A stretch of 64,000 bases of DNA from assembly GCF_011089875.1 (NCBI RefSeq), contig NZ_JAANAS010000013.1:24620-88619 (forward strand), given 5' to 3'. The translations under genes were made by a program, and so were the position numbers. This document shows, one piece after another, positions 17,189 through 26,178 of this stretch. A model generated the notes under the pieces. The model ran no database searches and was not told the origin of the DNA. It saw only the letters and a program-made list of their open reading frames with translations. Position 1 is the first letter of the stretch, and each line of letters opens with the position of its first letter. This DNA comes from Psychroflexus maritimus (GTDB lineage: Bacteria; Bacteroidota; Bacteroidia; Flavobacteriales; Flavobacteriaceae).

Positions 17189-18060
17189 TAATAATCACCT
17201 ATTTGATTAATTTCATCTAAATCAGCTTCACCGTATTTTTGTTCATTTAAGTTGAAATAAATAAGTGCACTTAAAATAATGGCGAGTACATTTAGCAGGT
17301 ATTGTAAAAATGTGCTTATGGTAGTTATGCTGGCAAGTATAATTTTATCGGTACTTGAAAAACTACTAAAATCTGCATCTACCAAGCCAGAAAGCCACAT
17401 ATACATTGCGGTTGGAATGGTAAATACTAATCCAATAATTGAGATAATAATTCCAAATACTAGCACCACACCAAAAGTAGCCCACCAATTGTCTTTAATT
17501 AATCTAAAACATTCATTAATAACTTCACCAACGCCTACTTTTTTAAAGACTAAAACAGGAAAAGCAATAGTAAATACTATTGCAAAATAAATACTAGGTA
17601 AAAAGCAAGCAATAAAGCTAACTACAAGAATTAATCCTACTAAAAAGCTTAAGCCTAGGCTGTTTCCAAAGTTAGACTTGATTTGTACAGAAATACTTTC
17701 TATAGAAAAGCTACCAGTTTCTTTATAGGATTTGATAGCACCTAAAATGGATAATTCTAACACAATGAAGAGGATAATACTTAAAACTATAGTGGCTATG
17801 TTGGCTAATACTAGTCCAGAGCTAAAGGATTCTGTAAAAAAATTTTCTATACTAGCTGGATCGCTAGGATCAAAATTTAAGCTAGAAGTAGCAGAATACT
17901 GCGTGTAAAAGCTAAGTAATAAGACAGGGACTAAAAAAGGAATAACAAATTTCAAAAACACTTGCCACAATTCATTGCGAAAGATTTTGGCAAAATTAAA
18001 GGTGTCTGAAATTAATTCTCCAAATTCTCGGGTTTTTTCAAGATTAAATTTTGTTTCCAT
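17188..18060 (-). CDS. Polytopic membrane protein of the MoxR operon
   Basis: This 290-residue protein has about six hydrophobic segments and a short charged C terminus. It shows repeated long hydrophobic stretches such as LANIATIVLSIILFIVLELS and a segment CFRLIKDNWWATFGVVLVFG. The latter is typical of DUF4013 / glycerophosphodiesterase-membrane-domain-like proteins found in these operons. I cannot assign a function. It overlaps the SpoIIM gene by 17 bases. Confidence 0.72.
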   Translation of the reverse strand: METKFNLEKTREFGELISDTFNFAKIFRNELWQVFLKFVIPFLVPVLLLSFYTQYSATSSLNFDPSDPASIENFFTESFSSGLVLANIATIVLSIILFIVLELSILGAIKSYKETGSFSIESISVQIKSNFGNSLGLSFLVGLILVVSFIACFLPSIYFAIVFTIAFPVLVFKKVGVGEVINECFRLIKDNWWATFGVVLVFGIIISIIGLVFTIPTAMYMWLSGLVDADFSSFSSTDKIILASITTISTFLQYLLNVLAIILSALIYFNLNEQKYGEADLDEINQIGDY

Positions 18061-19018
18061 TGGTTTTTAGGTTTTTGTTTAGTTGAATAGGCAAAAATAA
18101 GTAATAATATAAGAGTAGGGCTATTGAGCCTCCAATTATTAGAATAGCAATTAAGTCTGGCATATAAGTCATTCTAGTAATGAAGCCCTCTAGAAATCCA
18201 GCAATAATAAAAAAAGGAATGGTGCTAATTACAATTTTAAGGGCATCCTTAGCACGCATGGTAAAAGATTTTAAACGCGTATATGTACCAGGAAAAATGA
18301 TCCCTTTAGCTAAAACCATTCCTGCCGTAATACATATAATAATAACCGAAATCTCAATGGTTCCGTGAATCCAAATTGTCCTTACCGATTCCCATAGTAG
18401 GCCTTTTTCATAAAAGAAATATTGAAAAGACCCCAGCATGATAGCATTTTGCATGGCAATAAAAACAGTACCTACACCAAATAAAATTCCGGCGGCAAAA
18501 GATAGCAATCCTACGCGAATATTATTAATGGTAATTCCTAAAAACATATCTACTGAATTTGCCTTTTTATAAACAGCCATTGGGTCGCCTTTTTCAATAT
18601 TATCTAGCGTCATATTTACATAAGCATCCCCCATAATCAAACGCACAAAATCAGCATCTTCAGCAGCAGAATATGCTCCAATGATTGAAAAACCTAAAAA
18701 CAAACTAAAAGCAATAGCTAATTCTTTAAAGTAAGATTTAAACAACAATGGAAAACTTTTGAAGTAAAAATGGACAAGCTGGTTTTTTGTAGTTCGTTTG
18801 TTTTCATTTATTTTTCTGTGTGCCTTTGAAGTAAGCGAATTTAAATAAGTAACAATCGGACTCTCAGGATAAAATGTTTGAGCATAACTTAAATCTTCTG
18901 AAATACTTACATAAGCGTTTGTAAGCTCTCTGGGACTTAAATATTTTTTCTTAGAAAGAAAATTTTCAAATTCGTTCCATTTGTCCTTATTTTGCTGAAT
19001 AAATGAAGCTTCTCTCAT
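18044..19018 (-). CDS. SpoIIM (stage II sporulation protein M) family membrane protein
   Basis: The product has 324 residues from the ATG at 19018; the frame opens to a GTG at 19024. A hydrophilic N-terminal about 100 residues (REASFIQQNKDKWNEFENFL) precedes five membrane segments of the SpoIIM domain, with GILFGVGTVFIAMQNAIML and IWIHGTIEISVIIICI. In non-sporulating Bacteroidota it is a companion of RDD and MoxR genes, with unknown biochemical role. It is the first gene of the minus-strand operon, starting 36 bp from the divergent RDD gene. Confidence 0.85.
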   Translation of the reverse strand: MREASFIQQNKDKWNEFENFLSKKKYLSPRELTNAYVSISEDLSYAQTFYPESPIVTYLNSLTSKAHRKINENKRTTKNQLVHFYFKSFPLLFKSYFKELAIAFSLFLGFSIIGAYSAAEDADFVRLIMGDAYVNMTLDNIEKGDPMAVYKKANSVDMFLGITINNIRVGLLSFAAGILFGVGTVFIAMQNAIMLGSFQYFFYEKGLLWESVRTIWIHGTIEISVIIICITAGMVLAKGIIFPGTYTRLKSFTMRAKDALKIVISTIPFFIIAGFLEGFITRMTYMPDLIAILIIGGSIALLLYYYLFLPIQLNKNLKTNGNKI

Positions 19019-19037
19019 AAGCACTTAAAATAAGTTT

Positions 19038-19045
19038 CAAAGATA
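19038..19045 (-). promoter_or_regulatory. -7 box (TATCTTTG) of the MoxR operon
   Basis: The minus strand reads TATCTTTG at 19045-19038, in the 36-bp gap between the divergent SpoIIM and RDD genes. Transcription would start near 19032 with a very short leader. No clear -33 box is present; it would fall inside the RDD gene. Confidence 0.4.
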
Positions 19046-19054
19046 AACGAAATT

Positions 19055-19762
19055 ATGAATAATTTTAGCATAGAAACAAGTCAAAATGTAAGTATTCTTC
19101 AAAAACCTGCTTACTTAACCGATCGTATATTTGCTTATTTGATTGATGCACTTATTATGGGAGTTTACATTTTCGGTGTGTTTTTTATTGTAACTGGAGT
19201 TTCGTCAACTACATTTTCTATGAGTTTGACTGTGGTATTATTGTTACCAGTTATGCTCTATCATTTACTTTTTGAACTTTTTAATAATGGTCAAAGTCCT
19301 GGAAAAAATGCGCTGCAAATAAGAGTTATTAAAGAAGATGGTTCTGCCCCAAGCTTAGGTGATTACTTAATGCGTTGGATTTTAAGATTACTAGAAATTA
19401 CTTCACTTTCTGGAGTAATAGCTATTCTTAGCATTGTTTTTACTAATAAAAGTCAGCGATTGGGAGACTTAGCGGCCAAAACAATCGTAGTTTCAGAAAA
19501 AAGAGAAATAAAGCAAAACCTTTTTTTTGATATTCCTGTTGATTATCAGCCAACTTTTGAGCAAGTTATTATCTTTACCGATCAAGATATTCAGCGCATT
19601 AAAAATGTTTACTTAAGTGCAAAAAAGAATAGTAATCAGTTTTTGTTAGCGCAATTGCAACAAAAAATAATAGAAAAGCTACGCATTGAAACTTCTCTTT
19701 CTCCTAATCAATTTATTTTACTTGTTTTAAAAGATTATTACTTTATAACCAAAAACCAATAA
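19055..19762 (+). CDS. RDD family membrane protein
   Basis: This 235-residue protein has an RDD domain at about residues 17-150. It includes ILQKPAYLTDRIFAYLIDAL (the RxxAxxxD-type start), NNGQSPGKNALQIRVIKEDG and NKSQRLGDLAAKTIVVSE. A soluble C-terminal tail of about 80 residues follows. RDD proteins are small membrane proteins, some acting as ion antiporters. It is divergent from the MoxR operon, a common Bacteroidota arrangement, so a shared function is likely but unproven. Confidence 0.87.
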   Translation: MNNFSIETSQNVSILQKPAYLTDRIFAYLIDALIMGVYIFGVFFIVTGVSSTTFSMSLTVVLLLPVMLYHLLFELFNNGQSPGKNALQIRVIKEDGSAPSLGDYLMRWILRLLEITSLSGVIAILSIVFTNKSQRLGDLAAKTIVVSEKREIKQNLFFDIPVDYQPTFEQVIIFTDQDIQRIKNVYLSAKKNSNQFLLAQLQQKIIEKLRIETSLSPNQFILLVLKDYYFITKNQ

Positions 19763-19763
19763 T

Positions 19764-20384
19764 TTGGATTTTATACTCATTTTAGACATACTTGGAGTTG
19801 TAGCTTTTTCTATCTCTGGAGCATTAGCAGGAATAAGAAAAAGACTAGACCCTTTTGGAATTTTAATAATTGCTTTTGTCACTTCTGTTGGTGGAGGAAC
19901 ACTTAGAGATGTATTGCTGCAAACGGAGGTGGTTTGGCTTACAAACATGCTCTATGTCTATACCATTTTATTGTTTTCTGTTATTGCAATGTTATTTAGA
20001 GAACGACTAAATTTTTTTAGAAAATCTTTGTTTTTATTTGACACTTTGGGCATTGGTCTATACACGGTTGTTGGTGTAGAAAAAGCGCTTCAAGCCGATT
20101 TACACCCCATTATATGTATTGCTTTTGGAACAATGAGTGCTTGTTTTGGAGGAGTAATTAGAGATATATTATGCAACGAAATTCCTATAATTTTTAGACA
20201 AGAAATTTATGCTACGGCTTGCATCATGGGAGGAGCTTTTTATTTTGGACTTTATTATTTCAACACCCCAAACGGCATTATATTTGTCGTTTCATTTGCT
20301 GTGGTAATCATCATAAGACTTCTTGCGGTTGTCTTTAAAATAAGTTTACCGAATATTTATGAATCTAAAACAAAAGATGAGTAG
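19764..20384 (+). CDS. Trimeric intracellular cation channel (TRIC) family protein
   Basis: The 206-residue product has about seven hydrophobic segments. Two internally related halves contain AFSISGALAGIRKRLDPFG with FVTSVGGGTLRDVLL, and GVEKALQA with SACFGGVIRDILCNEIP. This two-fold GGG/GG-RD repeat defines the UPF0126/TRIC family of K+-permeable channels. The only start giving the usual N terminus (MDFILILDILGVVAF) is a TTG at 19764, one base after the RDD stop. No ATG is available before the first helix. It is probably co-transcribed with the RDD gene. Confidence 0.87.
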   Translation: MDFILILDILGVVAFSISGALAGIRKRLDPFGILIIAFVTSVGGGTLRDVLLQTEVVWLTNMLYVYTILLFSVIAMLFRERLNFFRKSLFLFDTLGIGLYTVVGVEKALQADLHPIICIAFGTMSACFGGVIRDILCNEIPIIFRQEIYATACIMGGAFYFGLYYFNTPNGIIFVVSFAVVIIIRLLAVVFKISLPNIYESKTKDE

Positions 20385-20507
20385 ATCAAGCAATTTTGAT
20401 GTTAAATTATATCATATCATAGAAGAATTAAACTAACATTAAATTTAAATGAAATAAATTGATAACAATGATGTTAGTCCAGAATATAAACAAGAAAGAA
20501 ATTGCTT

Positions 20508-21251
20508 ATGTATAATTTTTTTAAACTAATTAAAATAACTACATTATTAGTGTTTTTAGTCTTTTCTTATTCTGTTTTTTCTCAAACTAATCCGGTACCT
20601 TTTTATGCTAACCTAGAGAGTGATGAGGTGGATAAATGGCGCGCTTTTTACGTCCAGCTTTCGCCTCTTGGGTTTTCAAATTTTAGTATTTTTAGACCAG
20701 AGGTTCCTGTAGATGATATTGTTAATTTTAGAGATAATTTATCCGTTGGAAATGCTTATGAAATGAATTTTGGGTTCTACTTCAATTCTAGAATGGGAGT
20801 GGGATTCTCTTACACTAACACCAGTTTTTCTGATTCGTTTAGCAGGTTTGGAGAAAAATTTTATAGTAATGAACTAAATACCAGTACCTATAGTGTTAGT
20901 ATTAACAATTTAGCTACAGGTCTTAGAAAACAAGATTTGTTTTATTTTAATTTAGGCTTTTTTTATTTAGATTTACAACAAGAGTTTGAAAAGCTAGGTG
21001 GAAACTATCAACGAAAAGCTTCTGGAAACGGTTTTGGATTAAGAACAGAAATAGGTTATAATTACCACTTATTTGACCAACTTTTCCTTAATTTATCCTC
21101 TAACTTTATTATTGGTTCAATAACCTCTATTAGCAGTTTTACCCCTAACGGAAAGTATAAACTTAATGAATTAGATGAAGATACCACATCCTTGTTACAG
21201 CTTAATTTTCTTCTAGGATTTACTTATTATTTGCCTTTTTCAGCTAAATAA
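20508..21251 (+). CDS. Outer-membrane beta-barrel-like protein, unknown
   Basis: The product has 248 residues from the ATG at 20508 (an alternative TTG lies at 20502). A signal peptide (KITTLLVFLVFSYSVFSQ) precedes alternating hydrophobic/polar strands such as YEMNFGFYFNSRMGVGFSYT and LLQLNFLLGFTYYLPFSAK. The aromatic-rich C-terminal strand fits a small outer-membrane beta barrel. I do not recognise a specific family. It stands alone between the TRIC gene and a structured RNA. Confidence 0.65.
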   Translation: MYNFFKLIKITTLLVFLVFSYSVFSQTNPVPFYANLESDEVDKWRAFYVQLSPLGFSNFSIFRPEVPVDDIVNFRDNLSVGNAYEMNFGFYFNSRMGVGFSYTNTSFSDSFSRFGEKFYSNELNTSTYSVSINNLATGLRKQDLFYFNLGFFYLDLQQEFEKLGGNYQRKASGNGFGLRTEIGYNYHLFDQLFLNLSSNFIIGSITSISSFTPNGKYKLNELDEDTTSLLQLNFLLGFTYYLPFSAK

Positions 21252-21269
21252 TAGTTGATTCAAAAAAAA

Positions 21270-21414
21270 TAGTCCTGATTGCAATGAAAGCCCAGAGTGA
21301 ATCAGGCTTAATTTTACTTGTTTTAGCAAAGCGACCGGCAGGAAGCTCTTGATAAAAGCTAGAAAAATTTGCCAGATAAATGAGGACTTGAAATGGAAAG
21401 CAGGTCCCTGACTA
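21270..21414. ncRNA. Structured intergenic RNA, copy 1 (Flavo-1-like?)
   Basis: This segment shares sequence and fold with 30351-30494. Helices in this copy: TAGTC (21270-21274) with GACTA (21410-21414); GGC (21305-21307) with GCC (21371-21373); TAGC (21324-21327) with GCTA (21358-21361). The other copy keeps pairing through compensatory changes (AGCC/GGCT, AGC/GCT, TAAC/GTTA). The apex around AAAGCGACCGGCAGGAAGCT (21328-21347) is identical in both. The overall pattern recalls the flavobacterial Flavo-1 motif described from comparative genomics; I cannot run a covariance model. It fills most of the 334-nt gap before the carboxylase operon. Orientation is inferred as plus but not proven. Confidence 0.55.
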
Positions 21415-21585
21415 CTGATAAAAAATAATTATTTAGTTCTTATTTTGATTATTTTTTAAAAATCAGGCTATTAATTAGAAATCATCCAATTCTTTAAAAT
21501 TCATTTCATTCTGATAATCAAACTTTATTTTTAGACTTAAAATTATTCCTATATTTACCATTTATTTAATGTAAACTCAATATAT

Positions 21586-22071
21586 ATGCACAATCAACTC
21601 AAAGCAAAAGTTGATGAGCAATATGAATTTGAATTTGAACAGGCTGAAATTTCTGATTTAGACGCTGTTCAGATTAATGCGAAAGAATTTCATGTTATTC
21701 ATCAAAATCAATCTTTTCATGCGCAAATAATTGCTGAAGATTTTCATAATCAAACCTATACAATTAAAGTAAAAAGCAATACTTATCAAGTTAAAATTTC
21801 TAACCCCTTAGATTTGTTAATTAATAAGATGGGATTAACGCTAAATACGGGAGTGATAGAAAGCGAAATTAAAGCACCAATGCCCGGTCTTATTTTAGAT
21901 ATTCCTGTGGCTGAAGGCGATACAGTAAAAGTTGGTGATACACTTATTGTACTTGAGGCTATGAAGATGGAAAATGCATTAAGTTCGCCTATGGATGGGG
22001 TGGTGAAAGCTATACATGTAAAGTCATCTGATTCGGTAGCTAAAAGTGAATTACTCATTGAATTAGAATAA
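21586..22071 (+). CDS. Biotin carboxyl carrier subunit of acyl-CoA carboxylase
   Basis: The 161-residue product carries a C-terminal biotinyl domain (about residues 90-161) with the biotin site LEAMKMENAL (Lys127). The characteristic preceding hairpin is IKAPMPGLILDIPVAEGDTV. The N-terminal half is variable, as usual. The carrier moves carboxybiotin between the carboxylase and transferase subunits. It heads a three-gene operon with biotin carboxylase (24 bp downstream) and carboxyltransferase. This gene set is typical of propionyl-CoA/acyl-CoA carboxylase. Confidence 0.9.
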   Translation: MHNQLKAKVDEQYEFEFEQAEISDLDAVQINAKEFHVIHQNQSFHAQIIAEDFHNQTYTIKVKSNTYQVKISNPLDLLINKMGLTLNTGVIESEIKAPMPGLILDIPVAEGDTVKVGDTLIVLEAMKMENALSSPMDGVVKAIHVKSSDSVAKSELLIELE

Positions 22072-22095
22072 GTTGAACGTAGAAATAATAATGAA

Positions 22096-23538
22096 ATGAA
22101 GAAAATACTCGTTGCTAATCGCGGAGAAATTGCACTTCGTGTAATGAAAACAATAAGAAAAATGGGCATTAAATCGGTAGCCGTTTTTTCTGAAGCCGAC
22201 CGAAACTCACCCCATGTTAAATTTGCAGATGAAGCCGTTTGCTTAGGTCCAGCACCTTCCAATCAATCCTACTTAAAAGAAGATAAAATTATAAAGGTAT
22301 GTAAAGAATTAGGGGTAGATGGTATTCATCCAGGTTATGGTTTTTTAAGCGAAAACGCCTCTTTTGCAGAAAAAGCTGAGCAAAATAACATTACTTTTAT
22401 TGGACCAAAATCTCATGCCATTAGAGTAATGGGAGATAAATTAGCGGCAAAAGAAACCGTTAAAGGCTATAACATTCCTATGGTTCCAGGAATTGATGAA
22501 GCCATTACTGATGTAAATAAAGCTAAAAAAATTGCTTCGGAAATTGGTTTTCCTATTTTAATTAAGGCCTCAGCTGGCGGTGGAGGTAAAGGAATGCGCG
22601 TAGTTGAAAAGGAAAGTGAATTGGAAAATCAAATGAAAAGAGCTATCTCTGAAGCCGAATCAGCTTTTGGTAATGGAGCTGTTTTTATTGAAAAATACGT
22701 AGGCTCACCACGTCATATTGAAATTCAGGTACTAGCCGATCAACACAAAAATGTTATTCATTTATTTGAACGTGAATGTAGTGTTCAACGAAGACACCAA
22801 AAAGTAATAGAAGAAGCTCCATCGGTAGTCTTATCTTCATCACTTCGAGAAAAAATGGGAAAAGCAGCCGTTGATGTGGCTAGAGCTTGTGATTATGTGG
22901 GTGCAGGTACGGTTGAGTTTTTAATGGACGAACAAAAAAACTTCTACTTTTTAGAAATGAATACTCGTTTGCAAGTAGAACACCCTGTTACAGAATTAAT
23001 TTCTGGAATTGATTTGGTAGAACAGCAAATTAAAATTGCTCGTGGAGAACAACTTGAATTTCAACAAAGCGATTTAAAAATTGAAGGTCATGCTTTAGAA
23101 CTAAGAGTATATGCAGAAGATCCTTTAAATGACTTTTTACCTAGCGTAGGCTTACTCTCTAAATACCAAGCACCAACAGGCAATGGAATTAGAGTAGATG
23201 ACGGATTTGAAGAAGGAATGGAAGTTCCTATTTATTACGATCCTATGATTTCTAAACTGATTACTTACGGAAAAAACAGAAATGAAGCTCTCCAGCTAAT
23301 GCTTGAAGCAATTAAAAATTACCATGTAGAAGGAGTTTCTACTACACTAGATTTTGGCCGTTTTGTTTTTGAACATCAAGCTTTTAAATCCGGTAATTTT
23401 GATACGCATTTTGTGAAGCATTACTATACGCCTGATGCTTTAGAAAATGAAAAAGAAAAAGAAGCCTTTATGGCTGCTTTGTTGGCTTTAAAAAAGTATC
23501 AAAACGATCAAAAACAACTTAGAATTCCTAAAGTTTAA
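22096..23538 (+). CDS. Biotin carboxylase subunit of acyl-CoA carboxylase
   Basis: The 480-residue product starts with the biotin-carboxylase N domain (KKILVANRGEIALRVMKT). It includes the GYGFLSEN motif, the ATP-grasp glycine loop KASAGGGGKGMRV, and active-site segments RRHQKVIEEAPS and EMNTRLQVEHPVTE. It carboxylates biotin on the carrier using ATP and bicarbonate. It lacks a fused carrier domain because the carrier is the preceding gene. Sequence alone does not separate acetyl- from propionyl-CoA use. The operon context with a propionyl-type transferase favours the latter. Confidence 0.92.
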   Translation: MKKILVANRGEIALRVMKTIRKMGIKSVAVFSEADRNSPHVKFADEAVCLGPAPSNQSYLKEDKIIKVCKELGVDGIHPGYGFLSENASFAEKAEQNNITFIGPKSHAIRVMGDKLAAKETVKGYNIPMVPGIDEAITDVNKAKKIASEIGFPILIKASAGGGGKGMRVVEKESELENQMKRAISEAESAFGNGAVFIEKYVGSPRHIEIQVLADQHKNVIHLFERECSVQRRHQKVIEEAPSVVLSSSLREKMGKAAVDVARACDYVGAGTVEFLMDEQKNFYFLEMNTRLQVEHPVTELISGIDLVEQQIKIARGEQLEFQQSDLKIEGHALELRVYAEDPLNDFLPSVGLLSKYQAPTGNGIRVDDGFEEGMEVPIYYDPMISKLITYGKNRNEALQLMLEAIKNYHVEGVSTTLDFGRFVFEHQAFKSGNFDTHFVKHYYTPDALENEKEKEAFMAALLALKKYQNDQKQLRIPKV

Positions 23539-23557
23539 TAAGTAAAAGCGAAAAGAA

Positions 23558-25099
23558 ATGAGTAAAAATATAGAAGCTTTAAATAAGAAAATCAAAGAAG
23601 CACATCTTGGTGGTGGGCAACAACGAATTGATAAACAACACGAAAAGAAAAAATTAACTGCGAGAGAGCGTGTTGATTATTTTTTGGATGAAGGTTCTTT
23701 TGAAGAGATTGGTATTTTGGTGACGCATAGAACCACCGATTTTGGCATGGATCAACAGCATTTTTATGGTGATGGCGTAGTCACAGGATATGGAACTGTA
23801 AACGGAAGGTTGGTTTATGTATATGCTCAGGATTTTACGGTTTTTGGTGGAGCATTGTCTGAGACCCATGCTGAAAAAATTTGTAAAGTGATGGATCACG
23901 CCGTAAAAGTAGGTGCACCAATTATTGGACTGAACGATTCTGGAGGTGCAAGAATTCAGGAAGGTGTTCGTTCTTTAGGAGGATATGCAGATATTTTCTT
24001 TAGAAACGTCCAAGCCTCTGGAGTTGTACCTCAAATTTCTGCCATTATGGGTCCCTGTGCTGGTGGTGCAGTTTATTCGCCAGCTATGACCGATTTCACT
24101 TTGATGGTTCAAGATACCTCCTACATGTTTGTTACTGGACCTAACGTAGTTAAAACCGTAACTAATGAAGAAGTAACTTCTGAAGAATTAGGAGGGGCAA
24201 GTGCTCACTCTACAAAATCTGGAGTTACCCATTGTACGGCTGCAAATGATATTGAATGCCTAGAGCAGTTGAAGAAAATGCTGAGTTATATGCCTCAGAA
24301 CAATCAAGAAAAACCTGAAAAATTGGCTTTTGAATTAGGTGAAGAATTTAGACCAGAGTTAGATAACTTGGTTCCCGAAAACGCCAATAAACCTTATGAT
24401 ATGCACGAGGTGATTAAGGGAATAATTGATGCCGATTCGTTCTTTGAAATTCATAAAGATTATGCCGATAACATATTAGTTGGTTTTTCAAGAATTGGTG
24501 GGAGAAGCGTTGGTGTAGTAGCCAATCAGCCTATGCGATTAGCAGGTGTTTTAGACGTTGATGCTTCTAAGAAGGCGGCTCGTTTTGTTCGCTTTTGCGA
24601 TGCTTTCAATATACCACTGTTAGTCCTTGTTGATGTACCAGGTTTTTTACCTGGAACAGACCAAGAATGGAATGGGATTATACTTCACGGAGCTAAATTA
24701 CTTTACGCTTTAAGCGAAGCTACCGTTCCAAGAATTACCGTCATCACTAGAAAAGCTTACGGAGGTGCTTATGATGTAATGAATTCTAAACACATTGGTG
24801 CTGATTTAAATTACGCTTGGCCTACAGCAGAAATAGCAGTAATGGGAGCCAAGGGTGCTTCTGAAATTATTTTTAGAAAAGAAATAGCGAATGCCAAAGA
24901 CCAAGAAGCAAAACTCCTAGAAAAAGAGTCTGAATACGCAGAAAAGTTTGCTAATCCTTTTAAAGCCGCACAGCGAGGCTTTGTTGATGAGGTAATTATG
25001 CCAAGAGATACACGAAGAAAATTAATTAAAGCATTTGCGATGCTTGAAAATAAAGAAGTGCTGCGCCCTCAACGAAAACACGGTAATATTCCTTTATAG
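23558..25099 (+). CDS. Carboxyltransferase (propionyl-CoA carboxylase beta-like)
   Basis: The 513-residue product has the two crotonase-fold halves of PCC-beta enzymes. The N half has [37 protein letters not shown] and a [16 protein letters not shown] oxyanion loop. The C half has [20 protein letters not shown] and [16 protein letters not shown]. It transfers the carboxyl group from biotin to an acyl-CoA, most likely propionyl-CoA to give (S)-methylmalonyl-CoA. No separate epimerase gene is visible in the window. It is the last gene of the operon, ended by a strong terminator. Confidence 0.92.
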   Translation: MSKNIEALNKKIKEAHLGGGQQRIDKQHEKKKLTARERVDYFLDEGSFEEIGILVTHRTTDFGMDQQHFYGDGVVTGYGTVNGRLVYVYAQDFTVFGGALSETHAEKICKVMDHAVKVGAPIIGLNDSGGARIQEGVRSLGGYADIFFRNVQASGVVPQISAIMGPCAGGAVYSPAMTDFTLMVQDTSYMFVTGPNVVKTVTNEEVTSEELGGASAHSTKSGVTHCTAANDIECLEQLKKMLSYMPQNNQEKPEKLAFELGEEFRPELDNLVPENANKPYDMHEVIKGIIDADSFFEIHKDYADNILVGFSRIGGRSVGVVANQPMRLAGVLDVDASKKAARFVRFCDAFNIPLLVLVDVPGFLPGTDQEWNGIILHGAKLLYALSEATVPRITVITRKAYGGAYDVMNSKHIGADLNYAWPTAEIAVMGAKGASEIIFRKEIANAKDQEAKLLEKESEYAEKFANPFKAAQRGFVDEVIMPRDTRRKLIKAFAMLENKEVLRPQRKHGNIPL

Positions 25100-25119
25100 T
25101 ATTGAGACTAGAAACAGCT

Positions 25120-25155
25120 AACCCAGCTTATGTCAAGCTGGGTTTTTGTTTTTTT
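25120..25155 (+). terminator. Intrinsic terminator of the acyl-CoA carboxylase operon
   Basis: AACCCAGCTT (25120-25129) pairs perfectly with AAGCTGGGTT (25135-25144) around a 5-nt loop, followed by a T-rich run to 25157. It is 21 nt past the stop codon. The next 190 bp (to 25344) contain nothing I can identify. Confidence 0.92.
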
Positions 25156-25344
25156 TTAAAGCTATCCTCAAAACTTTTTAGCCAGTTTCACATAGACTAA
25201 TTAATAGTTATTGAGACAAAATTAATCTTAGCGTATAATCTGAATTCTCAATATTAAACAAGTTATAGTTTAATAGTACTGTAAAAGAAAATAGCTGCTT
25301 CCGAGTAATTTGGGAATGATTTTTTTCTTATTATTAGTTATTAG

Positions 25345-25842
25345 TGTCCGATAAAAAATCCCCCAAATATTGAGGGGGTTTTCGTATATAGCTGTATTAA
25401 CTTTCAAATAATTCAGCCATGAGTAAAACTAATCATTTTTTCGGACAGCCCATATTCAGTCAGATGGTAAATTTGATTGATTCTTCTATTGTATCAAATG
25501 CTTCAGCCAATCGTAATAGTGACCATTATTGTAAACGTTTTACAACTTTCCAACACTTGATAACAATGCTTTATGGCGTTGTCTCTGGATGCAACTGATT
25601 AAGGGAATTATCAGCAGGCATAATAAGTTACGGCTCTAAGTTAAGTCATTGTAAGTTTTATTATACACCAAAACGAAGCACTATTTTTGATGCCAACAAA
25701 CGAAGAAGCTATCTGGTCTTTGAAGATACCTACATTGCCCTTGTTAAAAAAATGGGGGCTTACTATTTGTAAATCCTAAAAAACAAACGATTTTAATAGG
25801 GTTACAAGACATTTTTGTGCTAATTTTGAGTTTTATCGGACA
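25345..25842 (+). mobile_element. Decayed IS4-family (DUF4372 type) element with intact terminal repeats
   Basis: The element is bounded by perfect 12-bp inverted repeats: TGTCCGATAAAA at 25345-25356 and TTTTATCGGACA at 25831-25842. At about 500 bp it is far shorter than an intact IS of this type. Inside the left end a C5/G5 hairpin (about 25359-25379) followed by T could block read-in transcription. Only the transposase N-terminus remains. No clear target duplication is seen at the borders. Confidence 0.75.
25419..25772 (+). pseudogene. Truncated IS4-family transposase (DUF4372 N-terminal domain)
   Basis: From the ATG at 25419 the frame reads MSKTNHFFGQPIFSQMVNLI, then HYCKRFTTFQHLITMLYGVV. 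An in-frame TGA follows GCN, and the frame resumes LRELSAGIISYGSKL and KRSTIFDANKRRSY. This is the N-terminal DUF4372 region of IS4-like transposases. The catalytic DDE region is absent, so the gene is dead by deletion as well as by the stop. About 117 codons remain out of the roughly 380 usual for the family. Confidence 0.8.
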
Positions 25843-25966
25843 ACAATAAATTCTTTGTTTGATAATTCAATAAATGATCAATATTGTTGTCATTAAAATA
25901 ATTTCTTTGTAAATTTCAACATGTATTACGTGTTGCATCAAAGAAATAGTGTAAATAAAAATATAA

Positions 25967-26131
25967 TACCAATTTTACTATTAAATGTCGTTAATAGAGA
26001 GAAATTGCTTTTTTCATATATAACGCTGTGAATAATTTGCATCCCGTAGTACGGGACGGAAATTGTGAACAAGGAAATATATGGGAAAATGAATGAGCTA
26101 ACTAGCGTCATTTGATGGTAAAATTGGCATA
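25967..26131. repeat. MITE-like long imperfect palindrome
   Basis: The left arm (25967-25993) and right arm (26103-26131) are inverted copies sharing CCAATTTTAC and related flanks. Inner segments also pair: CATATAT with ATATATG, and TCCCGT with ACGGGA around a 3-nt loop at about 26046. The whole 165 bp can fold as one long hairpin. A decayed second copy in opposite orientation lies at 30146-30222. There is no coding potential. Confidence 0.65.
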
Positions 26132-26178
26132 AGTTGCTAACACCGAGGCTTTAGAAATACATAACAACCTATAAACTG

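Noticed and set aside
21274..21306. Perfect 7-bp CCTGATT/AATCAGG hairpin as part of the RNA fold
   Set aside because: It is present only in copy 1; the second copy at 30351 does not keep it, so it is likely fortuitous.
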